From positions 62,001-126,000 of the forward strand of contig NZ_CANMGY010000001.1 of NCBI RefSeq assembly GCF_947497555.1: DNA of 64,000 bases. Direction: 5' to 3'. Below, piece after piece: positions 43,271 to 51,571 of the stretch. The notes beneath the pieces are model-generated. The model searched no databases. It saw nothing but the letters and a program-made list of their open reading frames with translations, and had not been told where the DNA came from. This DNA comes from an uncultured Umboniibacter sp. (lineage in GTDB: Bacteria; Pseudomonadota; Gammaproteobacteria; Pseudomonadales; DSM-25080). Both the position numbers and the translations under genes were made by a program. The first letter of the stretch is position 1; every line of letters starts with the position of its first letter.

Positions 43271-44725
43271 TTAGTTACTTAGAACAATAACACCAAAGTC
43301 AGTGAGTTCGCCAGCTGCTGGCTCAGAAGGGCCGCGAGCGATAACAGTTGATACACTACCACCATCAAGCTGCACACCTTCTAGATTAATCGCAACCATT
43401 CCACCTGCAACAACGCGAATATCGTAGGATCCCGGTGTCACCGCCACGTAATCAGTGATGCTACCGAAGGTAAATTCATCCAGTAATGGATCACCCGCTG
43501 CCTGGCTTTCAACTTCGACAACAGAAAAGTCTCCTGCCGCCGTCACGAAGACGTCAACGTCACCAGCCGCCGGAGCACCGTGGACGACTTTTACACTTGC
43601 CTGAGTTGCAATCGCGCGATTTGAGTCACCCGTTGGCAGTAAGGTAAAGGCTGGTGATGAAGTAACTCGACCGGTTGCAATCACACTATATTCCATACCC
43701 GCTTCGAGTGTTACGGTACCTGAGGTGAATACAGAACCCCCTACACCAGCACCATCTGGCGAAACATCGAAGACATAGTCGCCACCTGGAACACCTGCAT
43801 AGTTGCCCATTTCTGGGAACTTATCGGTGTAGTCAAAGCTAGCGATTAGCTCAGCAGGCATATCGCCTAAGGCTGCAGAGGTAGCCCAAACTTCAACGGC
43901 GCCTCCCGCTGCGGCAGCGGCATCGGGAGAAGCATGGACAACGCGAGCACCAGCACTTGTTGATGCATCGCGAATCTCAACTGCATCGGTATCGTTCGCA
44001 ACTAACAATTTAACGGGAGAAGCGTCCGACTCAACCTGATTTTCCGCAGCAATTGCGGTCACTTGTAATTTCTGACCTGCAAATCCACTTAGATCAACCG
44101 TTCCAGAATCAAATACTACTGAGCCATCGACTGCTGCTCGAATTCGTACTTCGCCTGCCGCCACAGCACCAACATCGATAGAGTCCTTGAATGCAAAGTT
44201 AAAGGCGGGCGACATATTGGTGATATCATCGTTTGGCGCTGTTAGGAAGATGTCGACGGCCGGTGCCATCGGCGCAGCATGGGTGACAACTAAACTAACC
44301 TGACTTGCATCCGGCATTGCTTCAGAAGCGGCGACAACAAGCGGCTCAATATCAGCAACTGCGCCCACGGCAATCACGGTTGTCATAGCATCTTCGTCAA
44401 TGGCGAAGCCGTCAACATTAATAACTTCTGCATTACCGCCTGGGATGATGCCCTCGACAGCGATGTCATAGCTGCCTACTTCAAGTGAAGCGAAGCCTGA
44501 GCTCTCGGCATAATCTAGCTCTGTAACGGCCGCATCACCATTTACTAAAATGTTTACTGCTGGGGCATCCGGTGAAGCATGAATAACACGGATACCTCCA
44601 AAAGTTGGATCAACGACAACTTCTGACGTGTCGTCATCATCGTCATTACAACCACTTAGAACGGCCATTGATGCAATGACGGCAGTAGCAATGAGTTTTT
44701 TCGGAAATGTAAATTGTTGTTTCAT
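43271..44725 (-). CDS. DUF4397 repeat lipoprotein
   Basis: A 484-residue surface or periplasmic lipoprotein: signal sequence with lipobox VLSGC (Cys25) and a run of five Asp after it. The body has four DUF4397 units, each beginning with a VHA-SPDAPAV-like motif: near residues 40 (IRVIHASPDAPAVNI), 160 (VVTHAAPMAPAVDIF), 265 (ARVVHASPDAAAAAG) and 375 (VKVVHGAPAAGDVDV). The family has beta-sandwich-like repeats and no known activity; proteins are often acidic and secreted. ATG 44725 has AAGGGGG upstream. The gene directly precedes a two-component system and carries its probable binding sites. Confidence 0.86.
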   Translation of the reverse strand: MKQQFTFPKKLIATAVIASMAVLSGCNDDDDDTSEVVVDPTFGGIRVIHASPDAPAVNILVNGDAAVTELDYAESSGFASLEVGSYDIAVEGIIPGGNAEVINVDGFAIDEDAMTTVIAVGAVADIEPLVVAASEAMPDASQVSLVVTHAAPMAPAVDIFLTAPNDDITNMSPAFNFAFKDSIDVGAVAAGEVRIRAAVDGSVVFDSGTVDLSGFAGQKLQVTAIAAENQVESDASPVKLLVANDTDAVEIRDASTSAGARVVHASPDAAAAAGGAVEVWATSAALGDMPAELIASFDYTDKFPEMGNYAGVPGGDYVFDVSPDGAGVGGSVFTSGTVTLEAGMEYSVIATGRVTSSPAFTLLPTGDSNRAIATQASVKVVHGAPAAGDVDVFVTAAGDFSVVEVESQAAGDPLLDEFTFGSITDYVAVTPGSYDIRVVAGGMVAINLEGVQLDGGSVSTVIARGPSEPAAGELTDFGVIVLSN

Positions 44726-44766
44726 GAGAACCCCCTTTGAGTGAGGATTGCAATATCTATCAGCGC

Positions 44767-44806
44767 CAGTGAAGAGTGCGTCAATAGAGCGTGAAGAACG
44801 CGTGAA
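44767..44806 (-). promoter_or_regulatory. four direct repeats with 11-bp period (regulator box)
   Basis: On the minus strand the units TTCACGC (44806-44800), TTCACGC (44795-44789), TTGACGC (44784-44778) and TTCACTG (44773-44767) recur at exactly 11-bp intervals. This is the arrangement of Pho-box-like sites for OmpR-family regulators. The last unit lies 42 bases before the DUF4397 start, with a TAGATA-like -10 close behind, so activation from a site overlapping -35 is plausible. Confidence 0.75.
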
Positions 44807-44852
44807 TATTCGTAATCTACTTAGCCATTTAGCTATAAAAACGTTACGCACA

Positions 44853-45171
44853 TCACAATTTTTCGTATTTCAAATACACTTTTTGTGATAGTTGAACGCT
44901 CATCACCATCGTTGAGGGGCAATAAACCTTCGTTTGACTAACAATCAGCCATTAATACTAACCCAACTGATAACCTTGCTTAGTAGTTGATTAAGTATCG
45001 CCACCAGAACGGGTAGCGAATCTCAATTCGTGCTCTCCGTATTGCTAATTATGAGTATACTGTTAACTAGGCTATTATTTCGGCTGCTATTTAGGCTGAA
45101 AGTTCTAATTCTGCTATGGTTGAAAGAGCTGATTCTTTCAATGAAAGGTTCAATACCAGCGGAGGATCGCT
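44853..45171. other. intergenic region with inverted repeats
   Basis: No gene is supported here. Two inverted repeats stand out: an imperfect one at about 44853-44892 with inner arms GTATTT/AAATAC, and a perfect one with TTGAAAGA at 45120-45127 and TCTTTCAA at 45134-45141 around a six-base loop. The second is shortly upstream of a ribosome site and a short open frame. Confidence 0.45.
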
Positions 45172-45234
45172 ATGTTCAAGCAAAGCGGTCGGCTTAACGA
45201 CAATTTATGTAAGCCTTGTTTAACGCTAGCCTGA
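45172..45234 (+). CDS. possible 20-residue leader peptide
   Basis: A short frame, MFKQSGRLNDNLCKPCLTLA, preceded by a strong ribosome site (GGAGG six bases before ATG). A perfect palindrome GCCTGATCTCAGGC (45229-45242) overlaps its stop codon, and another hairpin lies 30 bases before the ribosome site. It may be a small protein or a leader for the lipoprotein gene at 45348. Its short length and lack of any known relative keep confidence low. Confidence 0.3.
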   Translation: MFKQSGRLNDNLCKPCLTLA

Positions 45235-45347
45235 TCTCAGGCATCGGAGTGGTTGATCTAGCTTAGGAAGATAGATATAAATTCTTGGCGTCACTAGTAT
45301 TGGCTGATAAAATTAACTCGCAACAAACTTAAAGGAAGCATAGCACT

Positions 45348-45647
45348 ATGACGAAGAACATGATTAAACCCACTATCTATGTGGTCGCGTTAACGGCACT
45401 AGTCGCCATCACCGGTTGTTCTGCAAAGGTTGATGGTCGTACCGCTTGTGCGAATAGTGTGGACGCAGCGTGGAATGCGCTGAATATTGCCGAAACTGCG
45501 GGATTCTCGGGTAGCGTCAGTTACTCTAAAGCAGCCTCCTTAATTACTGCCGCTAAGTTCCAGCAAACGATCGATCGTTTCGATAGTTGTATCGATAAGG
45601 CACAGCGCGCCAGCGCCTATGCCGCAGCAGCGCAGCGTGGTGAGTAA
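45348..45647 (+). CDS. small lipoprotein
   Basis: A 99-residue lipoprotein with lipobox AITGC (Cys24). The mature part is helical and Ala-rich (AAWNALNIAETAGF, KAASLITAAKFQQTIDRFDSCIDKAQRAS), with two cysteines (ACANSV and DSCIDK) that may form a disulphide. I do not recognise the family. It is ten bases upstream of the arsenate reductase gene and may be co-transcribed with it. An internal Met 5 is an alternative start. Confidence 0.7.
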   Translation: MTKNMIKPTIYVVALTALVAITGCSAKVDGRTACANSVDAAWNALNIAETAGFSGSVSYSKAASLITAAKFQQTIDRFDSCIDKAQRASAYAAAAQRGE

Positions 45648-45656
45648 CGATTTCCC

Positions 45657-46115
45657 ATGAAGCTGTTAATCGTTTGTACGCATAATCGCTGTCGAAGCAT
45701 TCTGGGTGAAGCTATTGCGTCTGAAATACTCGCTCCTAACATCGATGTTCAATCCGCAGGAAGCGAGCCCGAAGGAAAAGTTCATCCTCTTTCACTCAAA
45801 TACTTGGCGCAGCGCGGCTACTCAATTACAGGTCTCAAAAGCAAATCTTGGGATGTCATGGAAAATTGGAAGCCAGATATCATTATCACCGTGTGTGATA
45901 ATGCCGCCAATGAGGCTTGCCCTATCATTTTTGGGCCTGCCGAGAAGGTGCATTGGGGCTTAGTAGACCCGTCAAAATCCATCTCAGATAGCGAGTTCGC
46001 ATTTATGCAAACTATTGACCTGTTGGAGAATCGTTTCCGGCGTGTAAAAGAGGCGTTTTCACCTGAGCTAAGTGCTCAAGAACTGGCCTCTATGCTCCGC
46101 GAACTCCATCAATGA
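45657..46115 (+). CDS. arsC: arsenate reductase, thioredoxin-coupled (LMW-phosphatase type)
   Basis: A 152-residue protein of the low-molecular-weight phosphatase fold. The CX5R loop VCTHNRCRS gives the nucleophile C7 and R13. Two further cysteines, C80 and C88 (TVCDNAANEACP), complete the redox triad of pI258-type ArsC, which reduces arsenate to arsenite using thioredoxin. The HWGLVDPS segment and SAGSEPEGKVHP also match this family. No arsR, arsB or acr3 gene lies nearby, so a complete ars operon is absent; a phosphatase role cannot be excluded but the Cys triad argues for arsenate reduction. Confidence 0.88.
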   Translation: MKLLIVCTHNRCRSILGEAIASEILAPNIDVQSAGSEPEGKVHPLSLKYLAQRGYSITGLKSKSWDVMENWKPDIIITVCDNAANEACPIIFGPAEKVHWGLVDPSKSISDSEFAFMQTIDLLENRFRRVKEAFSPELSAQELASMLRELHQ

Positions 46116-46220
46116 GAGTATATCGGCAAGTTTAACGTGCACTGAAAGTAAACCGCTTCACATATCTATGACTCTAACCCTATACTCGTATGAAACGGTT
46201 CATTCAGACAGGGAGATCAT

Positions 46221-48125
46221 ATGAACGCCTATTGCGCCACATTACTCAGTGCCGGGCTAATCGGCACTTTATTTCTCGGCGGTTGTTCTTCGTCGGAGGA
46301 GCCACTTCCACCCTCGGTCGAGTTTGCTAACTATAGCGCCGAAGAATTTTACCAGACAACCACTCAGTTTGGCGCGTCTATCAATGCCGCAGCCAATTCG
46401 GTCCTGACTACTTCCGATGCCTCGGGTGTTTTCAACGTTTATCGCCAGCCTCTTGATGGTTCGCCAGCAACTCAACTTAGCTTTTCGACTACCGACGCTA
46501 TCATGGGTATCTCATGGTTTCCTGAAGACGACCGAGTCCTCTACAGCGCAGATAGCGGTGGTAATGAGCTCAATCACTTATATGTTCTCTCTGAGGATGG
46601 TACGGTGACAGATTTAACCCCTGGTGAGAATCTGAAGGCCAGATTTATGGGGTGGTCTCACGATAAGACCGCTTTATATGTTGCCACGAATCAGCGTGAC
46701 CCCAGTGCCTTTGACCTTTATAAGGTTACTCTCAGCAATTTTCAAAGCGAACTCATATTCCAAAATGATAAGGCATTAAGCCTCGAGGCCGTGAGTGCTA
46801 ATGGGCAGTTTGTCGCCATCATAGAAGCGATAGGTAACACTGACAGCGCACTCTATTTGGTCAATCTTGCTCAGGGTGGTAATCGTATGCGCAAGGTCAG
46901 CGAGCATGAGGGCGCTGTGAGCTATGGTGTCTTCAGTTTCGGACCGGATAGCAAAAATCTCTATTACTCAACGAATAGACATGGAGAGTTTGTTCAGGCC
47001 TGGCGCCTTGAGCTTCGCGCTCTTACCCATCATGTCTACTACACAGCAGACTGGGACGTCACTACCATTCGCTTCACAGGTGAGGGGCGATATCGAGTAG
47101 CGGCAATCAACGAGGATGCCGCCAGGCGAGTGGTCATGCGTGACTTGGAAACCGACCGACGCGTAGAAATCCCCAATCTGCCTGATGGCAATATATCGGG
47201 TTTTGAGGCCTCAGCCGATGGTCAGGTAATGACCTTTTATGCCGAGTCTGATACGTCACCGTCTAACCTCTATGTCTATCAAGCCGATACAGAATCTCCT
47301 ATTGCCATCAGCGCCAACTTAAACCCTGACATTGCGGTCGAAAATTTAGTGGCCAGCGAGGTTGTGCGTTTTAACAGCTTCGACGGCCTCGCCATACCGG
47401 GCTTGTTATATAAGCCTATTAACGCCTCGCCGAACAATCGAGTTCCCGCAGTGATTTGGGTACATGGCGGTCCGGGTGGACAAAGTCGAATTGGCTACAA
47501 TCCAATGATTCAGCATCTTGTTAACCATGGTTACGCTGTATTCTCTGTTAATAACCGAGGTTCATCCGGTTACGGGAAGACCTTCTACCACCTTGATGAT
47601 TTGCGCCATGGCGAGGATGATTTGCAGGACATTGTCTTTGGTAAGAAGCATCTGCAGACCCTAAATTGGGTAGACCGTAACCGTATTGGCATCATGGGTG
47701 GAAGCTACGGCGGCTACATGACGATGGCCGGCATGGCATTCACTGACGAGTTTGCGGTAGGGATTAATATTTTTGGCGTCACCAACTGGGAACGGACACT
47801 AACGAGTATTCCGCCGTGGTGGGAAAGCTTTAAATCATACCTCTATGCTGAGATGGGTGACCCGGCAACGGACATGGAACGCCTGCGTCGTATTTCGCCT
47901 CTTTTCCACGCGGATCAGATCAGTGGCCCTATATTGGTGGTTCAAGGTGCTAATGATCCGCGAGTCCTTCAAATTGAAAGCGACGAAATGGTGGCTGCTA
48001 TTCGCGCCAACGACGTTCCTGTGGAGTATCTTCTATTTCCTGATGAAGGTCATGGGTTCCGCAAGAAGGTCAACCGTATAGCTGCATCGGAAGCCTATTT
48101 GAACTTTTTGAATGAGTATCTTTAA
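46221..48125 (+). CDS. S9 family prolyl oligopeptidase-like lipoprotein
   Basis: A 634-residue serine peptidase. The signal sequence ends in a lipobox (FLGGC, Cys22). A seven-bladed beta-propeller (about 40-370; repeats such as GVFSFGPDSKNLYYSTNRHGE) precedes the alpha/beta-hydrolase domain with VIWVHGGPGGQ, nucleophile Ser in MGGSYGGYMTM, Asp in GANDPRV and His in DEGHGF. It should cleave short peptides in the periplasm or at the surface. GGGAGATCAT ribosome site; monocistronic. Confidence 0.93.
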   Translation: MNAYCATLLSAGLIGTLFLGGCSSSEEPLPPSVEFANYSAEEFYQTTTQFGASINAAANSVLTTSDASGVFNVYRQPLDGSPATQLSFSTTDAIMGISWFPEDDRVLYSADSGGNELNHLYVLSEDGTVTDLTPGENLKARFMGWSHDKTALYVATNQRDPSAFDLYKVTLSNFQSELIFQNDKALSLEAVSANGQFVAIIEAIGNTDSALYLVNLAQGGNRMRKVSEHEGAVSYGVFSFGPDSKNLYYSTNRHGEFVQAWRLELRALTHHVYYTADWDVTTIRFTGEGRYRVAAINEDAARRVVMRDLETDRRVEIPNLPDGNISGFEASADGQVMTFYAESDTSPSNLYVYQADTESPIAISANLNPDIAVENLVASEVVRFNSFDGLAIPGLLYKPINASPNNRVPAVIWVHGGPGGQSRIGYNPMIQHLVNHGYAVFSVNNRGSSGYGKTFYHLDDLRHGEDDLQDIVFGKKHLQTLNWVDRNRIGIMGGSYGGYMTMAGMAFTDEFAVGINIFGVTNWERTLTSIPPWWESFKSYLYAEMGDPATDMERLRRISPLFHADQISGPILVVQGANDPRVLQIESDEMVAAIRANDVPVEYLLFPDEGHGFRKKVNRIAASEAYLNFLNEYL

Positions 48126-48168
48126 CAGAAATTTAAAGCGCTTGTTAACTACCTCTCCCAATCCAATT

Positions 48169-48205
48169 AACGGCACCATAATGAGTGCCGTTACTTCTTT
48201 ATTTA
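48169..48205 (+). terminator. intrinsic terminator
   Basis: AACGGCAC (48169-48176) and GTGCCGTT (48185-48192) form an 8-bp stem with an eight-base loop followed by a T-rich tract. It lies 43 bases after the S9 peptidase stop codon, before the convergent Lon-domain gene. Confidence 0.72.
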
Positions 48206-48216
48206 GCTAAAATGAT

Positions 48217-48837
48217 CTAGCTAATGCGATCCAAAATATCGTCCAATAGCTGTAGTCGCTGAATAGGTGTCGGCAGTTCTAAGGCATACTGGAGGTAATC
48301 CGGCTCAAGCTGAAAGAACTGATATAGATCGAAGCTAGCGTCAACGGCATTCTTTTCCTGCCACTCTGGCGTCCTCAAAACCTCTCGAAGTTGCAGTTCA
48401 CTGTCAAAAAGTTCGCAAAGTCTCGCGATTAAACGCGCCTTGAGACCGTCCGCTTCGACGAAATCAAATGCCTCGTCTTTGAGTTCCTCACAACGCACTA
48501 AACGATAGGGAATTTCCTGCTGCACATCTAAAAGCCTATAACGCGTTGAACAATCCACCATCACCGTCATTCGACCATCTTCAAAGGTTTGCAGGATCTG
48601 CACCTTACCGCCGGTGAACACCGAACATGGTTCAAAGGTATTCTGATTGGCTAGGGCGCTTTCTGGAACACGGGAACTTTTGAGCGGACGTTTAGTATGA
48701 CTCACCGCTAGCGGAATATCATTTGCCACGCAGTCAGAAATCATCTTTCGATAGCGGGGTTCAAAGACATGCAGCGGACAAAGGCTATTCGGCAAGATGA
48801 CCTGTCCAGGGATGGGGAAGAGCGCTAAAACCGACAT
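48217..48837 (-). CDS. LON substrate-binding domain protein
   Basis: A 206-residue protein consisting only of the Lon N-terminal (PUA-like) substrate-binding domain: ALFPIPGQVILPNSLCPLHVFEPRYRKMI, GTVFxGGKVQILQ-like centre (CSVFTGGKVQILQTFEDGRM), and a C-terminal helical bundle. There is no ATPase or protease part. Free-standing Lon-N proteins are common in gammaproteobacteria and their role is not established. ATG at 48837 fits AGG better than the ATG six bases earlier. Confidence 0.87.
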   Translation of the reverse strand: MSVLALFPIPGQVILPNSLCPLHVFEPRYRKMISDCVANDIPLAVSHTKRPLKSSRVPESALANQNTFEPCSVFTGGKVQILQTFEDGRMTVMVDCSTRYRLLDVQQEIPYRLVRCEELKDEAFDFVEADGLKARLIARLCELFDSELQLREVLRTPEWQEKNAVDASFDLYQFFQLEPDYLQYALELPTPIQRLQLLDDILDRIS

Positions 48838-48892
48838 ACTCATTACCTAAAAATGTGTGACCCTGATTATACGTGATGCCTCGCCAATTCGA

Positions 48893-50128
48893 TCATGTCA
48901 CCAATGATCGCTGGTTATTGCCGCTTTGAATTGCTTCGCCCGCTGCTAAACTTTGTACAATTTGATCAACCGCAAAGTCCATATCTTGAAAACTCAGATA
49001 GAGCGGCGAAAAGCCAAAGCGGAGAATATTGGGCGCACGGAAGTCTCCCACAACACCTCGTTTAATAAGCGCCTGACACAGACCGTACGCATGCTCATGT
49101 TCGAATGCTAGTTGACTGCCCCGCTGTGCTAGATTCTTTGGACCCACGAGGTGCAGTGCCGACGTCTCTGAGTGCTGAGCTAATTTATTCAGAAAGAACG
49201 CCATAAGGGCTAGTGATTTTTCACGGAGCTGCTCCACACTCACCTCATCATAAAGCGTTAACGCAGCCTCTACCGCAGACATCGAAATTACCGCCTGGGT
49301 ACCGCAGAGAAATTGAGCGATGCCTTCGTGGGCTTCATAATCTGGCGAAAAATCAAAGGGATTGCGATGTCCAAGCCAGCCCGACAAAGGCTGCTCTAAA
49401 CTACCGAGGTGTCGCTTCGCTGCATAGATAAACGCTGGCGCACCCGGTCCGCCATTCAGAAATTTATAACTACAACCCACCGCGAAATCAACATTGCAAT
49501 CGTCGAGCGCGATAGGAACAATGCCCGCCGAATGCGCTAAATCCCAGACCACCACAATACCCAAGTCATGAGCAGCTTGCGTGATAGCTTTCATATCTAA
49601 AAGCCGGCCAGTTCGAAAATTCACCTGGGTCAGGACAAGCACCGCAATTTCGTCATTCAAACTAGTGAGGATATTCGCCTCATCACAGCTCACTAACTCA
49701 CAGCGCCCAGCCATGAGCTTACTCAAGCCCTCTACCATATAGCGATCCGTAGGAAAGTTATCCGCTGTGGTCAACACTTTCTTCCTTCCCTGAGATAAGC
49801 TGAGCGCGGCAGCGATAGCCTTAAAGAGGTTAATAGAAGTGCTATCACAACAGACAATTTGACCTGGTCCTGCGCCGAGAATTCTCGCGAGCTGATCGCC
49901 AATTCTTAGTGGCAGGTCAATCCAACCATGTTTGTTCCAACTGGCAATTAAATCGGGCTGCCACTGCTGACTCACTACCTCTTGTAATCCCTCAGCGACT
50001 CGCGAAGATACCGGGCCCAACGAATTACCATCTAAATAGCAAGTTCCTTCCGCTAGCAGGAATTCACGGCGATAGTTGCGAAGCGGGTCTGACTGATCAA
50101 GGCGGACGGCCTCATCACTACTGATCAT
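48893..50128 (-). CDS. kynU: kynureninase
   Basis: A 411-residue PLP enzyme of aminotransferase fold type I that splits kynurenine to anthranilate and alanine in tryptophan degradation. Visible features are YLDGNSLGPVSSRVAEGL near the N-terminus, DSTSINLFKA, WDLAHSAGIVPI (pyridine-contact Asp), and the PLP lysine in VGCSYKFLNGGPGAP. The C-terminus has LRFGFSPLYLSFQDMD. It has a strong AAGGAG ribosome site inside the preceding hydrolase gene, whose end it overlaps by 11 bases, so the two are translationally coupled. Confidence 0.95.
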   Translation of the reverse strand: MISSDEAVRLDQSDPLRNYRREFLLAEGTCYLDGNSLGPVSSRVAEGLQEVVSQQWQPDLIASWNKHGWIDLPLRIGDQLARILGAGPGQIVCCDSTSINLFKAIAAALSLSQGRKKVLTTADNFPTDRYMVEGLSKLMAGRCELVSCDEANILTSLNDEIAVLVLTQVNFRTGRLLDMKAITQAAHDLGIVVVWDLAHSAGIVPIALDDCNVDFAVGCSYKFLNGGPGAPAFIYAAKRHLGSLEQPLSGWLGHRNPFDFSPDYEAHEGIAQFLCGTQAVISMSAVEAALTLYDEVSVEQLREKSLALMAFFLNKLAQHSETSALHLVGPKNLAQRGSQLAFEHEHAYGLCQALIKRGVVGDFRAPNILRFGFSPLYLSFQDMDFAVDQIVQSLAAGEAIQSGNNQRSLVT

Positions 50129-51014
50129 GTAAATGCTCCTTTGCCAGCTTTAAAAAGCTATGGAAAGTGGGGGTATTGGGGTGCAGTACATCAAAATGAC
50201 CCGCTTTAGGAATCGTTTGCGTGCCCACGGAATCCAGTAGCGAATACTCGCGCTCTACGATGACGTCGTCAGCACTGAGAATGAGCGTCACCTCGCTACT
50301 TAACGCCAATTGTGAGGGATCGGCTGCTTGGTAGGCCTCGGGCTTATCGACTGGCTGCCCGCCCATAAACAAAGGCGTTGCCATCTGACAGCTATTATTG
50401 CCCCCAGCATAATCAACGAGATGACTAATTGGCGCTAGACCGACTATCTGTTCAAACTGACTCGCAAGTTTGGGTTCAGCGCTGACGAGCAATGCCAAGT
50501 GGCCACCTGCGGAATGCCCAGCTAGGATAGCGCGGTCGAGATTAATCTGCTCGGTAAAGTCTCCCATTGCTGCAATGGCTAACTCTACGTCCAGTAATGA
50601 ATTTGGCCATCCACCGCCCTGCTCTCCAGCGCGTCGATATTCAATGCTCCACACTGCGAAGCCTTCGTCTACCAATGCACTAGCCATGGCATTCGCGTGG
50701 GATAAATCGTACTCAGCTAACCAGCAGCCGCCATGAATAAAGACAACCACTGGCGCTTGCGACATATCGTTCGGCTGCCACCATTCCACAAACTGGGACG
50801 GGGATTCACCGTATCTAACCAACGTAGGCTGATGCGTAACATCCAAACTCAATACATCGCCAAAGCTGACGTTGCTAACCGAGTTGTCGGTTGAAACTAA
50901 AGTAGCTTCGACTGGCGTGACGTGAGCATCGGAGGTCGGGGTTGCGAGTGCAATAACTCCCACGCTCGAAAGCAAGATGGCGAGAAGTAGTAACAAGGTA
51001 TTTTGCAGATTCAT
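50118..51014 (-). CDS. alpha/beta hydrolase, kynurenine-formamidase-like, exported
   Basis: A 298-residue alpha/beta hydrolase with a signal peptide (about 22 residues). Residues include VVFIHGGCWLAEYDL (oxyanion HGGxW motif of arylformamidases), the nucleophile elbow AGHSAGGHLAL, and catalytic His in KAGHFDVLHP. This combination matches the formamidase/esterase branch that hydrolyses N-formylkynurenine, and the overlap with kynU supports that role. The signal peptide would place it in the periplasm, unlike cytoplasmic formamidases. The open frame starts at 51086; ATG 51014 begins the signal peptide, with a weak ribosome site. Confidence 0.8.
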   Translation of the reverse strand: MNLQNTLLLLLAILLSSVGVIALATPTSDAHVTPVEATLVSTDNSVSNVSFGDVLSLDVTHQPTLVRYGESPSQFVEWWQPNDMSQAPVVVFIHGGCWLAEYDLSHANAMASALVDEGFAVWSIEYRRAGEQGGGWPNSLLDVELAIAAMGDFTEQINLDRAILAGHSAGGHLALLVSAEPKLASQFEQIVGLAPISHLVDYAGGNNSCQMATPLFMGGQPVDKPEAYQAADPSQLALSSEVTLILSADDVIVEREYSLLDSVGTQTIPKAGHFDVLHPNTPTFHSFLKLAKEHLHDQ

Positions 51015-51136
51015 AGTGCTTTCACTGAAATTATTTGATTTCAGCGTAACAGAGTAGACCATGCAGTTCGTCCGCATATTCCACAATAAGCTAGCAGGCT
51101 CTAGAAATGAAGTTCGACCTAGGCCTGCGTGGGATT

Positions 51137-51571
51137 TTAGACCAACGCCGCCAATAGCGCCTCTCTCATTTGGCCCTCAATAGGCTGTGGTTTCTCTGTC
51201 TCGCGATCCACAAATACGTGGGTCATGGTGCCATGCGCACAGGCTTCGTCCTCACCCTGCTTAAAAATAGCCACGCCATATTCAACGGATGAGTTGCCTA
51301 GACGATTTACCCGAAAGCCGCCTTCAATAGCATCTGGGAAGGCGATAGAACGGTGGTAGGCGCAGGACGATGACACGATATAACCAATAACCGGACTGAG
51401 CGTAGGCTGAAAGCCACCACGCTCAATAAGGTAGCCGTTGGCCACCGTGTCAAAGTAGGAATAATAGGTAACGTTATTCACATGCCCGAACATGTCATTA
51501 TCCATCCAACGCGTGCTGATGGGAGCAAAGTAGTGGTAGTCACTTCGAGTAGGGATTGGGGCTTTAGCCAT
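51137..51571 (-). CDS. acyl-CoA thioesterase, hotdog fold
   Basis: A 144-residue single hotdog-fold protein of the 4-hydroxybenzoyl-CoA thioesterase (YbgC-like) type: WMDNDMFGHVNNVTYYSYFDTVA contains the catalytic Asp and the HVNN motif. It likely hydrolyses an acyl-CoA produced in the neighbouring catabolic genes. It overlaps the alcohol dehydrogenase stop by eight bases and is co-transcribed with it. Confidence 0.87.
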   Translation of the reverse strand: MAKAPIPTRSDYHYFAPISTRWMDNDMFGHVNNVTYYSYFDTVANGYLIERGGFQPTLSPVIGYIVSSSCAYHRSIAFPDAIEGGFRVNRLGNSSVEYGVAIFKQGEDEACAHGTMTHVFVDRETEKPQPIEGQMREALLAALV

